Below, one piece after another: positions 1 through 11,972 of a stretch of DNA of 64,000 bases (positions are counted from its first letter, which is position 1; every line of letters begins with the position of its first letter). The translations under genes were made by a program, and so were the position numbers. Origin of the DNA: Galdieria partita. Lineage: Eukaryota; Rhodophyta; Bangiophyceae; Galdieriales; Galdieriaceae. The stretch lies in contig BQMJ01000008.1 of assembly GCA_025991245.1 (NCBI GenBank), positions 248,001-312,000 of the forward strand, given 5' to 3'. The notes below the pieces were generated by a model, which searched no databases, was not told where the DNA came from, and saw nothing but the letters and a program-made list of their open reading frames with translations.

Positions 1-187
1 CTAAGCGTTGGATATACGGCACTATTGATTCCGACTCTGTTTCTAGGTTTTGTAGGAGAACCTCATCCTCTGCTATTTCCTTCTCTAACTTTTTACTTTC
101 TTCTTCCAATCGCTCTCTGACTCTCTTCGCCGAAACTCTATTTAGCAAGCGCTTCCGATCCTGTCGGTCGGTCTGATCGGACCCCAT
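1..187 (-). CDS. bZIP transcription factor, N-terminal part, cut by window edge
   Basis: ATG at 187-185 opens an uninterrupted frame that runs off the left edge (62 codons visible). Residues about 10-30 form a bZIP basic region: the piece NRVSAKRVR has the invariant Asn-x7-Arg spacing, with the usual SAxR core, and is followed by a charged helix with leucines suited to a zipper (residues about 27-50). bZIP proteins bind DNA as dimers in the nucleus. The basic region begins only about 10 residues from the start, so little lies before it. The target site and the rest of the protein cannot be judged. A different coiled-coil protein is possible, but the N-x7-R signature argues for bZIP. Confidence 0.7.
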   Translation of the reverse strand, partial: MGSDQTDRQDRKRLLNRVSAKRVRERLEEESKKLEKEIAEDEVLLQNLETESESIVPYIQRL

Positions 188-1138
188 TTGGACTCCCTTT
201 TCGACTTGAACTTTGGCTGATACAAAAAGATTTTGTCCTGGTTTGTCTCTTCCAGGACAGAATTGTTGCTCATTGGCTTTTGTTCTGAAGACGAAATGAT
301 GAACACTTGAACTTTCAGAAACGTATATTTACCTTTTTACCACATATCCCAGTGATTATTTCTTGAGGAAAGACAGACCATCAACAAGAACGCACGTAAA
401 AGTAAAGCCTATCACATACAATGGATGGAATCATCCCTTTTTAAATCGTATAAGAATGCTGCTAAGAAGACTCGAGCTACAAAGCTCCTTAAATGAACTG
501 AGTAGGTTTCCTAGAATTCAAAGGAAAATATTTCCAACGTTTGGGAAGACAAACTGATTTTTATGGAAACACAAGGTTGGTCTACTTCTTGGACTCAAAA
601 AGTGGATAAATGCAAGATTAACTCATTTTTCAAAGGCAAAAGGTCGAAGAAAGGAGAACCGATTATTAAGTCTATTCAAAAGCTTTCAGCTAACATTCAC
701 AGCTAGTTATCAAAAGGTGCAACTCAATCAATTTCGACCAAGGTGTCACCTTCACGAGGTTAACTGTACCACTTGAAATTTCATTTTAAACTGAGTATCG
801 GTAAGAGAAGAGGGAGTAAAAGAGGACGAATAACTGCGATTCCCGTACACTTATCAATATAAGAATGATAAACAGCTGTCAAGCTGTTGAAAATTTAAAT
901 TAGATTTAGATAAAATAAAATTTCGTTTACACATTGTAGACAAACTCCCGGAGCATTCTGTTCAAATATACTCAGCAGGTTCGTTACGAACTGAGTCTCC
1001 GACAAGACTTTCACCAACTGCATTGCTTAGAACATAATATCCATGCGTTCCTAGAGTTTTATTCTCCTCTGGACAAAATTATTCATTGCGTCTAAAAAAC
1101 CTTCCAACTTCTGAAATCAGACAACAAATGTCAACTCC
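188..1138. other. Intergenic stretch with two small consecutive plus-strand ORFs
   Basis: This 950-bp gap holds two short open frames on the plus strand: about 363-557 (non-ATG opening, rich in Arg/Lys) and 563-706 (ATG, 47 codons, starts METQGW, very basic C-terminal half). The first stops just before the second starts. They could be two exons of one small basic protein whose splice sites I could not fix, or chance ORFs. 707-1138 shows no coding potential that I can support and should hold the 3' end of the neighbouring WDR82 transcript. Confidence 0.3.
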
Positions 1139-2176
1139 TTACGTCGATACAGTACTAGGTAACCAAAAGACAACATTCTGACAAGCACTTGCCATCATGG
1201 CATATTGAGGATTCCACTAGAGAAAAAATTCAAATAAATATTCCAAGTTTCAACAGAAACAAACCTGAACAGCGCAAGTTGGGCCTTCATGACCAGTCAG
1301 AGTCACGATGTGTTTCCCAGTATTTGTGCTCCAAATAAGAATCGAACCATCTTCCGATCCACTAAGAACTTGTCTAGAATCTGGAGTAAAGCTAGCTTCC
1401 AAATAATTACTCTCATCGTTAGAGTGTCCTGTATATGTAAAAAGTAAATGAGCTGGTTCAATTGCATCAAACAACTGTATCTTTGGTTGAGGCTCTGCCG
1501 TCGTCACCAACATAAAACGACCATCCTTTGAAAATTTCAAACAAGAAGTGTCTGCTGTCGTCGGAACATCTCTAGTAGTGTCATAAAAGGGTCCCAAATA
1601 AAACTGCCTTAGATCAAAAAGTTTAATAACGAGTTTACGTCCTTCAGAATATGCAACTCCAAACACTACACCCTCCGGGTCATAGTCCACAACACATCTT
1701 CCGTGACACCGTAAGATACCTTGACATCTTTCATCTCGTAAGTCCCAAAAGCGAATGGATTTATCAAGTGACGAAGAGAAAAACGTGTCATCTCTCGGTG
1801 ACATAGCTAGGGAAATCACCCTTTCGCAGTGTCCCTGGAAGTAACGCAAATATCGGTTCTCGTGAATAGAAAGATAACGAAGAGAATGGTCAAAATCATT
1901 CTGTGAAGCACATATGGCGGCAGAGTTATGATGCGTAAAGCGGACGAGACCTGCGCCATACTTTTTGACGGGAATGGTCTTGAGGTGCTTGCCTTGAATC
2001 GCTGAGTATAACTGAAGATTCTCATCCTCTCCAGACGTAATAACAAACTCTCCATTGGAGGAAAAGTCCATAGAATTTACCCGCTTCTCGTGTAGTTTAA
2101 AAACTTTTGCCTTTCTCAAAGAAGACAATATTTGTTCATTCAAACTAATGCGTTTCTGGTACGTTTCCATTGACAA
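1139..2176 (-). CDS. WD40 protein WDR82/Swd2, COMPASS and polyadenylation-complex subunit
   Basis: Two exons, 2176-1265 and 1216-1139, joined across a 48-nt GT-AG intron, give 329 aa, close to the family's usual 310-330. The order of blades matches WDR82/Swd2: after an N-terminal leader come LHEKRVNSMDFSSNGE, the KYGAGLVRFTH strip, RYLRYFQGH, MSPRDDTFFSSSLDKSIRFW and EASFTPDSRQVLSGSEDGSI. The short second exon supplies the final blade (NPQYAMMASACQNVVFWLP), which confirms the splice. In yeast and animals this protein belongs to the Set1/COMPASS H3K4 methyltransferase and to transcription-termination complexes in the nucleus. The start codon lies only 25 bp from the divergent maspardin start, so the two probably share a promoter. 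Confidence 0.92.
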
Positions 2177-2201
2177 AACGTTATTTTCAATTTTCGCACC
2201 A

Positions 2202-4133
2202 ATGGGAGAACTGTTGAGTAGTGACGACTATGCGAACTTTCGTGCTTGGGTACCTAGGAACATACTCTCAGTAGGTACTATTAACCCTAAAAACTTCATA
2301 TACTATGATTGGGGTCCTAGAAAGGCTCCTATTGAACCTCTTATCTGTCTTCACGCTGTAGCTGGGGCTGCAGAAGTCTTCTTTCTACAGGTAGCAAGAG
2401 TTTTGACATTCTTGTGTCAAGAAGTTTGAGAATGTTTTAAAAAGATTTTAGGTTTGGCACCAAGAGGTTACCGTATTGTATCTCTAGAGATCCCTTGCTA
2501 CTTTTCGGTTGAAGAATTTTGCCAAGGTTTTCAATCCTTTTTAGACGCGCTTGGATTTAAGAAGGTTCACATCTATGGAGCTGACTTGGGCGGATTTCTA
2601 GGATTATGCTATGCTTCCAGAAACGTGGAGCAAGTTGGCTCGTTAGTTTTGACTCATAGTTTTTCTGAAACTAGTAGAATTCGCGCAACCTTTCCTGTAT
2701 CTCCGTCAGTTATACCCTGGTTACCAGAATTCTTCCTTCGAAAATTTCTTCTAGAAAGGCTTCCAAAGGGCAGGATGGAGCGTCGTGTTGCAGCAGCTAC
2801 AGAGTTTGTTATTTCAAAGATAAAACTTTGTGATAGCGAACAACTCTCGTCGAGACTTTCTCTCAGTACAGTACCAGAGAAATTAGATAGTGCATCCTTA
2901 CAGTATTTCAATGGAAGAGTTACTATTTTAAGTTCGCTTGATTGGATAACGGGTTCAAGTCTCGCAAAGCAACTGCATAAGGATCTATGCGACCAGTTTC
3001 CCCAGGCAAGAATAGCTTTAATGAAAGATGGTGGTGATTTTCCGTACTTGTCACGTTCCGATGAGTTGAATGTTCATTTGTTGGTGCATTTGAGACGATA
3101 TGCAATACCACCAGGAACCCCATTGCCTTTACCTCCTCCTGCTAGAAAAAGGGATACACAGCCCGTATTTCGAGTTTCCAAAGGTTCTCCCCGTCTAGTT
3201 GCATCTGTGAGTTGTTTTGCTTTTTATCGCCATAACCAACTCAGTTTTGACATTTCTTTTCAAGTCAAATTCTAATGGTCGCTTCACAGGAAGTGATGCT
3301 TCAAAAATTGCGAAGCTTAGGGAGCTTCTCCCTGATTACAGTGAACAGTTTCTTGAGGCAGCATTACTTGTATATCATGGGAACCTTGAAGACACGCTGC
3401 AAAGTATATTAGAGGGCTCCTTGCCGAATGACTTTGCAGAAAGAGCAGCCAAAGAGTACATACCACCGCAGAGTAGAGGTGAATGTTTGAATTTTTTTCG
3501 AGTGTAGCGTTATTGATTATTTTTATAGGTGTAAATGCGGAAGAAGATGACGCTTTGAGACAACAAAGTACTGGAGAAGTAAATTTAATGGACGATAACC
3601 TTCTGTTACCTCCGAAGCAGATAAATAGAGGAGTAGTTGAACGAAATCCGCTAGAGTACGAAAAATCATATGGCAACACTGCAACTTCTTCAGATTCCGT
3701 TACACCTGTATCTTCCGATAAATTCGGTGACAATACAGGCGAATTATCTTCACAGTCACAAATATTGCAAGTTCAGCTACTTAATGGTGAATCAGCGCAA
3801 GGAGAAGTTTCATGTTTGCGGGGTTCTGCTTTAACACCTTCGTTTGTTTCTGACGAAAATAAGGGACAGGACCTTTCCCTGAATACACGGAATGATGTCT
3901 ACACGTCAAACTCTGATGCCGTTGCTCCAGTCTCAAATACAAACTTGATGCGAAGTCTCGATTTACAGACTAGTGCAACGAAGGACTCCCAGTTTCCATC
4001 GTTTCAAGGGAATGATATGTTAGGTGTTACAGCGGAACAGAACACAATTAACTCTGGAGAAGTTATCGATAAACGATTATTGGAATGGAAAATGAGTGCC
4101 TATACGTCTCCTTCATTCCAGAAGCATCAATAG
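2202..4133 (+). CDS. Maspardin (SPG21/ACP33) alpha/beta-hydrolase with C-terminal CUE-like domain
   Basis: Four exons are proposed: 2202-2415, 2452-3206, 3265-3478 and 3529-4133, about 595 aa against 308 for human maspardin. The last two introns (58 and 50 nt) are well supported; the first (36 nt) has an uncertain donor. Maspardin landmarks: YYDWGPR near residue 45, GYRIVSLEIP, the nucleophile-elbow region HIYGADLGGFLG (with Asp where many hydrolases have Ser, so catalysis is doubtful), SSRLSL and DGGDFPYLSR. Exon 3 encodes about 45 residues typical of a CUE/UBA ubiquitin-binding fold (LRELLPDYSEQFLEAALL, then GNLEDTLQSIL). The last 200 residues are low-complexity and Ser/Asn-rich. Maspardin acts in endosomal trafficking in animals. 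Confidence 0.85.
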
Positions 4134-4342
4134 AAGGCAATCGTGAAAGGTTTTTGTGACAATGGCGTTGTATTTTCACTTATCTGATGGATTTTCAGTT
4201 ATCGAAAACTTTCGTATGTTCTAATAGAGATACACACATACATGTATATATATATAAATGTTTGTGTGTACAGTTGATTGACATTGACCATTTCTACAAA
4301 ATTGCATCCAAACTTGGGTATTTCAGTGGCAGCAACCTTAAT

Positions 4343-5149
4343 ATGGAAGTTAGACTAGTGAAACCTTGTAACTTTGTGACCTTATATAACTTTGTACGAA
4401 GCTCGGGAACCAAGAAACTATTTCCAGTGGAATGCTCCAAGTCTTGTTGCAAACAACGACGACCATTCTCGTTTTCTTGTCGTAGCGGCAGAAGAATTAT
4501 TTGTTGCAATATGTTAGAATGGAACTGTTCTCGGCGTGTTTACTTAAAGTTAGCAATCTTGTTTGGCTTTAGTGCTATACTTCCAAACAGACTTTTAGCT
4601 GAGATGGTTCCTCAAAGCAGTGAAGGAATGCCCACCGTGTTCAAAACAGCTGGAGGCACAGAATACATAGATTTTAGAGTTGGCTCTGGTGATAGACCAG
4701 CTTGGGGAGACATGGTAGTCATTCATTATGTCATTTATACTGTAGAAGGGGGTGAACTAAGGAAATTCTACAGTACATATGACGATAAGCAGCCGTTTGC
4801 GTTTCGACACGGTAACGGACAGACGATAAAGGGTCTTGAAGAAGGAATAGACTCAATGAAAGTGGGCGGTAGGCGAAGGATGATTATTCCAGGACCCCTG
4901 GCATATTCTGTGGCGGGTTTAGGACCAATACCTCCATCGACCTCAGTAAGAAAAAAACTGGCAGAATCACTAAGACACGGTAAGAGAAATCTTTAACGTG
5001 GTGCTTTTCATTTACCACCAACAGGCAGTGTTTTGGCTCTTGATGTTGAGTTACTGAAGATATGGAAGGATCCCGTTGGAATGGAATATTACACTGACTT
5101 TGTTCCAGATGTTTCCAAGATACCAAGATCGATTTTCTTGAAAAAGTGA
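4343..5149 (+). CDS. FKBP-type peptidyl-prolyl isomerase, thylakoid-lumen type
   Basis: Exons 4343-4979 and 5025-5149 (45-nt intron) encode 253 aa. Residues about 1-65 are Ser/Arg/Cys-rich, like a plastid transit peptide; then CSRRVYLKLAILFGFSAI is a textbook twin-arginine lumen signal (SRRxYLK) followed by a hydrophobic core. The mature part is one FKBP domain: TVFKTAGGTEYIDFRVG, GDMVVIHY, GLEEGIDSMKVGGRRRMIIP, and ending strand LALDVELLKIW from exon 2. An insert of about 12 basic residues precedes the last strand. Lumenal FKBPs assist assembly of photosynthetic complexes; the exact partner is unknown. A longer in-frame opening exists upstream, but the ATG at 4343 fits the targeting signals best. 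A paralogue of identical length lies at 17442-18247. Confidence 0.9.
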
Positions 5150-5288
5150 CTCGGAAGTGTGTCATCTCTTAGTATAGTGAACTATCGATTCCTTTTTTTA
5201 ACTTTCATTAAGCATTCGAAGTTATGGATTCTTTGTAGTTTTCTAATACAAAGTCAAAATGACAATGTTTATAAACAACAATAGGATT

Positions 5289-8200
5289 TTATTTCATCGA
5301 AACATTCAACGTACGCACCGACTTGTTGAGCTTTGCAATGAAGTCGTCTAACAAGTCAACTTGCAGCTGTATACGTGCGAATGCCGCCTTCTCCAGGACA
5401 TCATACTGCCTTTGACATTCCGCCATATACTGGCCCACCATTTGGGCAATATTGCTGTTTTTTTCTTGAAGTTCTTCTATATATATCAGTGCATCTCGAT
5501 ATTCATGTTGAATCTCAACAATATCGAAATGTTCCTCAGCAGCCTCATGCAGAAAATCGTCCTTTGAAGAACTAATGAAAGAGACAGACGAATTCTTCTT
5601 TTCTTGAAAAAGGTAAGATAAATCTCCTTGTTGCTCTTCTAGAATAAGACCCTTAGAAGGATTTGTCCTTTTGTTAAAATTCACAGAATTATATTTGTGA
5701 TTCAACAAGACAATATTCTTCGACAGCTGCTCCAAACGACGAACACAATGGTGCAATAAATCTTCCAGGTCCTTCCAAATTCGTTCTTCCACTTTTGCAA
5801 AACTGTCAATATACTCTTCCATTATATTCCTTATCCACTTTAAAAGTTTTGAGTGTGTTAAAATGGGTTGCTGGTCAAGTTCAGGAGACAAATTCCGATT
5901 TGGCTGTGCAGTATGTGGACTTTCATTCAGTTGCGACAGACGATACAACTGCTGTGTTCTTACATCCAATTCGTACTTCATGCGCTCGGAATCAGTTCGC
6001 AACTGTTGGTTTTCTTGTGACAAATTTCTCAACTGGCTTTCTCTATCGGAAAGTTTCTTACTACTTTGGTCCAACTGCTGCTTTAGGTCTCTTAAATACT
6101 ACAGGACGGCATGTGAACCTCTTAAAAGCTTAAACAACTCAATACTTACTCCCTCATATTCATCCTTCATTAAATCACTGTCACGAGCGACTATCTTCAA
6201 TCTTTCATTCTGCTCACGCTCCTCTTTGAGGTTTCTTTTCATTACTTCACAGTAACTCTCCCAATCACCAATAGCTGCCAAAAGATCTTCCACTTTACTC
6301 TGTAGACGACCATTCTCTTCAAACAGACTAGATACTAAATCTCTTTCATCCTATACAGCAATCCTAGCAATTTATGTCATTTTGTCCAAGTTTTGAAGAA
6401 CAGGACTCGTACTTTTGGGGGTTCTTCTTCTTCTTCTTTCTTGGTAACATTGTCGTTTAAACTAATTTCTCGAGGGAAACTTTCTTCTAATAATGTCAGT
6501 CTTTGACCAAAATGCTCTGCGAGCAACCACTATCCTACCTGAAGGTCCACCAGAAGAAACATTTCCTTCTAAAGGTGATGTATTTTTGTCTCCACTTGAG
6601 TCCCTCAACTATAATTGCATCACGTTAATAACTGTGCGACATTGTAAATTATTCACGGACCTTCTCGTTCTCAGTCTCTAGTTCTGTACAAGCTCTAGAA
6701 ATAGCTTCAAGATCTGACTCCTTCTCACTCAATAAATTTTCTAAATGTCCTATTCTGTCTAAAGCATCCTTCAACTGTGAATTTGTTGATTCTAAACGAG
6801 CATCTTTTTCATCCAACTCTCTCTTTGTTGCTTCGATGGCTCTTTTAGGTTGAGAGTCAAGTTCTTGTTGTAATTCTGCAACTATCCTCTCTAGTTCCTC
6901 AAGTCGCTGATGTTGTTTTTCCTAACAGAGTATCAACTAGTCTGTAAAACTAACATAAGTTGAGCATACAATTTGCTTATCTTGTTCTCTTATAATGGAC
7001 TTGTATGCTTCTGCATTCGAAAATTCGTCTTTGCTTTCAAAATTCGGTAAGTCTTTGATAATGTTCAGAGAGTTACATGCCAAAATCAACATCCGCCGTT
7101 ACCTTTTCTATGGGAATGATTCCATTTTTGTTTTTGAGAAAACTTTCCCTCTGCTTGATCTTCCTCATCTGATGTGACAACAAGTTCGAGTATTTGTTTT
7201 TGCAAGGAAAAATAAACATCGTTGAAGAGCTGCACAAACATAGGATTATACCAATACTTGTGGCCAAGTTTTTCATTCGAATGAGCTCCTGAAGTATTTT
7301 TCAATAAGGAATCCGGACTTAAATAATGTTTAGACGTATAAGCTAGAATAAAAGGGTCTGAAGCTCGAATCTCGTCGAGTTTTGCAACGAAGTTAGTGAT
7401 TCCAATCCTTTGACGAATCACAGAAACCAGAACGTTCTTAGAATCCGCTGGATATTGAAAATAAGCTATCAACAATAAAGTCCAAGAGGACACTTACTTT
7501 CTACGCCTAAGCAAACCGCCAAAACCAATGCTGCTAAGCCCTGCACATGAAGATCATCTTCATCTTGCACACTTTTTGTCACCATTTCAATCAATAACGG
7601 CAAATGCATTGCGGAACTTAAAAACAATTGAACGGCTTCTGGGCAAGAATAGAGCCAGGTGCTCATGAGTGTCAAAATCCCAACTTTCAAGGCAACACTC
7701 GCATGACTGCGTTCTGCTCTACTCAAACATCTCATGCATTTTACAAGAAACGCTTCTCTTCCGGGTCCAATTGTTGTTCTAAGAAGATATTGTCTTCCCG
7801 AACCCAAGTTGTGCAAAAGATTCGATAACAAGCGGCAGGCGTAGAAGACCGCTGCTGAATCAGCCTCTTCAGGCCATCCAATTACTGTGTCTAGCAGATT
7901 AAGCGATAGCACTTGCATGTGATGATTATACGTATTGCCAGCGTCTAACTCACTGTTCTCGTTTCTCCTCTCAAGAGCCTAAAAATACACATAAATACTT
8001 GAGTCGATCAATATCCAACAAGTACCTTGATAAAGTTGTTTGAATCATGAATATCTTCCATAATACATAACTCTACGAGTTCAAAAGCTGCTAATCTTAC
8101 AGCAGGAGAACTGTCGGTGCAACATATGTCGAATGCAGCAACAACACATCCGATCGGTATTCTGCTTTGGGGATCTAAAACCGACATACTACAAGCATAA

Positions 8201-9479
8201 GTACGATTTTCGTTATGGTTCTTCATCAACAATTTCCATAGCTGAAAGGCTCGTACGCATACATTACACGTACTATCTGGAAAAGGTGCAAGCGCAATAT
8301 GAATAACTGCCTTCAAAATACCGCTTGTTGCACAAACAGTCTTATTTTGCTGGATTTCTGTAGACTTTAAGTTGTCATCAACTAAACTAAGAACTAGCTC
8401 CAACGCAAGCTGCAGGTTTTCTCCTCTTTGGGTTGAAACTAATGCAACTTCACTACCTTTCAAGTCTAATAAAACATTCAGCCTGGGAATACAGCCAGTT
8501 TCACGAAAATATTTCTGGTTACTTTCGTTTTTCTGTAGTAAGCTGAAAAGTAGAAGCAGGCAGTCATGAACTAATATTTCAGTTTCAACATTTGTAACTG
8601 ACTTTTTCTTATCTTTGCCACTTTCTTCCACTTTCGGACTCTCACCAAAATCAAGTAGTTCTCTTTGTGCTTCTGCTTGTTGTATAGAATTCTCGATAAT
8701 GTCAAACAAGAGTTCAAAAATATTCTCAAAAGCCAGAATCTTTTGAGCTTCTTCACAATTTCTGACCAACGCCGTCAATAATAAAATTGCCTCGTTGCGA
8801 ATAACTTCTCTCCGGTCTTTGAGTAGATCCATTAGTTTTGTTACCCCTTGTGAGGCTTCAAGGATCTTCTGCTGCACCAAGGCAGGGTCGTTCGAAAGCA
8901 GGGCAGTTAGCAACTCTATAATATTGAAACGGATAGAAAAGTCGTCTTCCTCAACAAGGCACAACAACTGGACCACTGCATCTGGATATTTGACAAAGAT
9001 TTGGGTATTTTCGTATGCGACATGTCGGGAAACTTCAAGGGCGTCCACTTCGTCTAAAAGGCGTTCTTCTGCGATTTTATCTCTTGTACAGTATTAGCTA
9101 AGAATGATAACGGAATAAAATCTCTTACGAGTCTACTTGAGTTACTAGCAAAATGAGGAGCTCCAAAGTATCAACAATGGTTTCTTGATATGGTCTATCC
9201 TGTTGCAGAATGGCAACGAAAACTTTTGTTCCAAGTTTTGCAACTTTTTCACGTGCGACAAAGTCCTATTAAAACCTTAAGTGGTAAGTTTCAAGAAAGC
9301 TGCTCGACTTTAACCTTCTTGACTAGGTCTATCAGCTCCCTCACAGCTGCACGTCTATCTTGGGGCAAGCTGCTACCTATGATTCGGTCTATGAAGCGTT
9401 CAACACCAGGTCCTGCAGAAGAATAAGGTGCTTCATCTATTCCAGCAACATACTTAAAGGCCCCTGATAAAAGGTTCAT
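5289..9479 (-). CDS. General vesicular transport factor p115/Uso1
   Basis: About 11 exons with introns mostly of 46-52 nt give roughly 1,230 aa. Clear boundaries: exon 1 9479-9315, exon 2 9265-9129, exon 3 9082-8026, exon 4 7978-7498. The first about 650 residues match the p115 armadillo head: start MNLLSGAF, DRRAAVRELIDLVKK, LMDLLKDRREVIRNEAILLL, FENIFELLFDII, LKVGILTLMSTWLYSCPEAV. The hallmark tail segment AYKSIIREQDKQIE follows, then coiled coil. p115 tethers COPI/COPII vesicles at the Golgi. The exon 4/5 intron can end at either of two in-frame acceptors (32 or 50 nt). After the point where p115 normally ends (near 6150) the frame runs on through a further coiled-coil exon to 5289, about 270 extra residues, and the usual acidic C-terminus is absent. 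The last exon could belong to a separate gene, but splice phase favours one. Confidence 0.85.
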
Positions 9480-9644
9480 GACAACTCAGTGCTCCCTTCT
9501 CAAAGACCCTCTCAAGTACAATTCCTTCACTAGTCCAATTTTCCCATCAGTTTTGGAAATCATTTCACATGTCGTGGATACGAAAGTCAAGGCAAGTATT
9601 TTGTAAAACTGCCTAAACTGCACAGTGAACTTGTTTATAGGCTG

Positions 9645-10929
9645 ATGGTACTGTATTCTGTTTGGGTTTTTGTTAGTGTAGGCAACTTGTTTTTGACCAA
9701 AGTGAGTGTTCAAGCTTTAGTTGAGGGCCCCCTAAGTGTTGGTTAGTGGATTTTGAGCGAGCGTCAAGTTCCCGAGAGTTTTCTTATTTTTGGTCAACTA
9801 CTTGTTTCCCTTCTTCTGAGTTTGTGTACGTGATACCTTCAATTGGGTACAAAGAAACTGAACTTCTTTGTAGTGAGCTCTAAGTCTGAAGCGAAAGATA
9901 TTCTTTGTAACGTAAATATCCTGAAAGAATTGGTTATTTTAAGTGTGTTTTCTACATTGATTTACCTCCTCAAGTATGTCGGACTTTCTCGTATAAGCTT
10001 GACGTTGGCTGTCACACTTCGTTGCGCAAGCCCAATTTTCCAAGTTGCTACGCAGGTTAGTGTGCAATTGCTTTCTGATTAGCAACTTTTAAACAGTCAC
10101 TTAAGTATCTTGTTTTTGGTGATCGATTCTCCTTGAGAGCTTTAATTTCTCTTGTTCCAATATTTGTAGGTTTGGTTTTGGCATCGTTTGCAGAATCGAA
10201 AGTAACAGCTAAGGTTGGAGTCTGTAACTGGGTAAAGTGCCTCTCTCTGAATATGTCGTAGGTTGAAAGTATTGAAATCAAGAATTCAGTATTTCTGGGT
10301 TCACTTGCTAGCATCTTATCCACCCTCATAGGAGTGTTTCATTCTCTTTTTGCAAAGTCCATGCTTTCAAAGCAGTTGTCTCCGTTAACGCTTCAGACGT
10401 ATCAATCCGGTATCGGCTGCCTCTTAATACTACCTTTGATACTGTATAATTGGAAGTTCTTCAACGATATGAAAGTTTGGGAAACGGTAACAATTGTAGT
10501 CTTCAAAGGTTCGCTTTCATTTGTACAGTTACATGTTGCCTTGAAAGTGTTGGATAAGATGGTAAGTTGACAGAGCTCGAAGACAATATCCTATTTACTT
10601 CATGTGTTAGTCAACCGTCGGATTTTCTATTGCGGGCAGTACTCGCAGAGTTCTTACTTGTATATTGTCGTTATTGTTCTACTACGAAAGTTCCTTAGGT
10701 TTCATTCACTGGCTTGGGACATTTATAAGTTTGGCAGGTATTCTACTTTATGACAGGTAACGAGTTGAGTGTGATATTGCCTTCATATATTCTGAATAGT
10801 CTTAGTGGACAAAAGATGAATCATTCTTTAAAGTCAAAGATTGATGATCAAGTTCTGATGACAGTGAATTCAGATTGTTCACTGTATAGTCGCGACAGTC
10901 ATGAAAACGAATATTTTGAAAGCAAGTAA
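9645..10929 (+). CDS. Triose-phosphate/nucleotide-sugar translocator (TPT/SLC35) family membrane protein
   Basis: At least six exons. The proposed ATG at 9645 begins a hydrophobic helix (VLYSVWVFVSVGNLFLTK) typical of TM1 in the family. Exon joins after 9843 are good: ATQ/SLKYLVFGDRFSLRAL, VTAK/VESIEIKNSVFLGSL, DKM/STVGFSIAGSTRRVLTC, and YDR/SLSGQ, each through a 44-50-nt intron. Family features are SLTLAVTLRCASPIFQV, the GDRFSLRALISLVPIFVGLV strip and a conserved C-terminal GTFISLAGILLYDR. The final exon adds a soluble polar tail of about 45 residues. Such carriers exchange sugar phosphates or nucleotide sugars across plastid, Golgi or ER membranes; the substrate cannot be inferred. The exon between about 9745 and 9850 is unresolved. 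Confidence 0.75.
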
Positions 10930-11011
10930 ATTTGTTCGACGAACCTTTATCTTGTCTGTTGCGAGATGAACTTCAAGCTTCATTGTCACCGGAAGAACCT
11001 GTTTTTTGAGT

Positions 11012-11961
11012 TCAAATTACTTTAGCTTCATTTCTCAATTTGTCAATCAACTCAGCCACGCTTTCAACTTTATTGCCGCCTTGTCTTTTATGTGGTTCGA
11101 AAACAGACAGAGTTTGTATTCCATGCAAAGGATCACAGTTCAAATCCTTCAAACCTAATTTCTCAACGGGCTTCTTCTTAGCCTTCATTATGTTGGGAAG
11201 AGTGGCATAACGAGGTTCATTAAGGCGCAAGTCACAAGTGATGATCGCGGGTAGTCTTAATTCCTAATAGCTTTGTAAGGTTTCAAAAGAAAAGATTACA
11301 CAAGAACCAACCAGAGTTTCTAGACCTCGGTCAACTTCTCGGGTTACTTGCACTTTTTCACCTTCAACTTTCACCTTCGAGACAAAAGTTCCCTGTGGAA
11401 AAAGAGTAGGAATGCTTCGGTTAATCATTGCTTGCTTCAAAAGCATTTTACCTGAGGCCAGTCCAAAATCTGCGCCAACATTTGACCTGTTTGGTTGCAG
11501 TCGTCATCTATTGCTTGTTTTCCTAATATTACTAGACTTGGTTTTTCCTTCAATACTATAAACTTCAAAGCCTACAAGAAACATGAATGGCAATTCAAGG
11601 AAACAACAGTCTCACATACTCTCGAAACGACTGAGGGCGGCAGTTCCTGTTCCACTTCTACGTGGATGCCTCTGTCCGCACCCATAGCTAAAGCAGTACG
11701 GATTTGTTCCGAAGACTGTGAAGGTCCTACACTAGCAACAATAACTTCTGAAGCAACTTTCGACTCCTTCAATCTAACCTAAAGAACAATGAAAGGACAT
11801 AGGTAGTAGAAAGCTTTCCTCACCGCTTCTTCTACTGCAATTTCACAAAAAGGGTTCATGGACATTTTAACGTTACTAAGATCCACTCCCGAACCATCTG
11901 GTTTGACTCTAACTTTAACTGCATAGTCAACTACACGTTTTACGGTCACTAAGACTTTCAT
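11012..11961 (-). CDS. Electron transfer flavoprotein beta subunit
   Basis: Five exons, the first 11961-11824, with introns of about 45-50 nt, give roughly 255 aa, the usual ETF-beta length. Family signatures in order: [19 protein letters not shown] at the start, [58 protein letters not shown], the FAD/AMP-contact region of the beta subunit, and [18 protein letters not shown]-alpha/beta carries electrons from acyl-CoA and amino-acid dehydrogenases to ETF-quinone oxidoreductase in mitochondria. As in other ETF-beta proteins the N-terminus itself is not an obvious cleaved presequence. The start codon is 11 bp from the ATG of the divergent orphan gene, so control regions must overlap coding DNA or the orphan starts further in. 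Confidence 0.93.
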
Positions 11962-11972
11962 GACGCTCTTCG

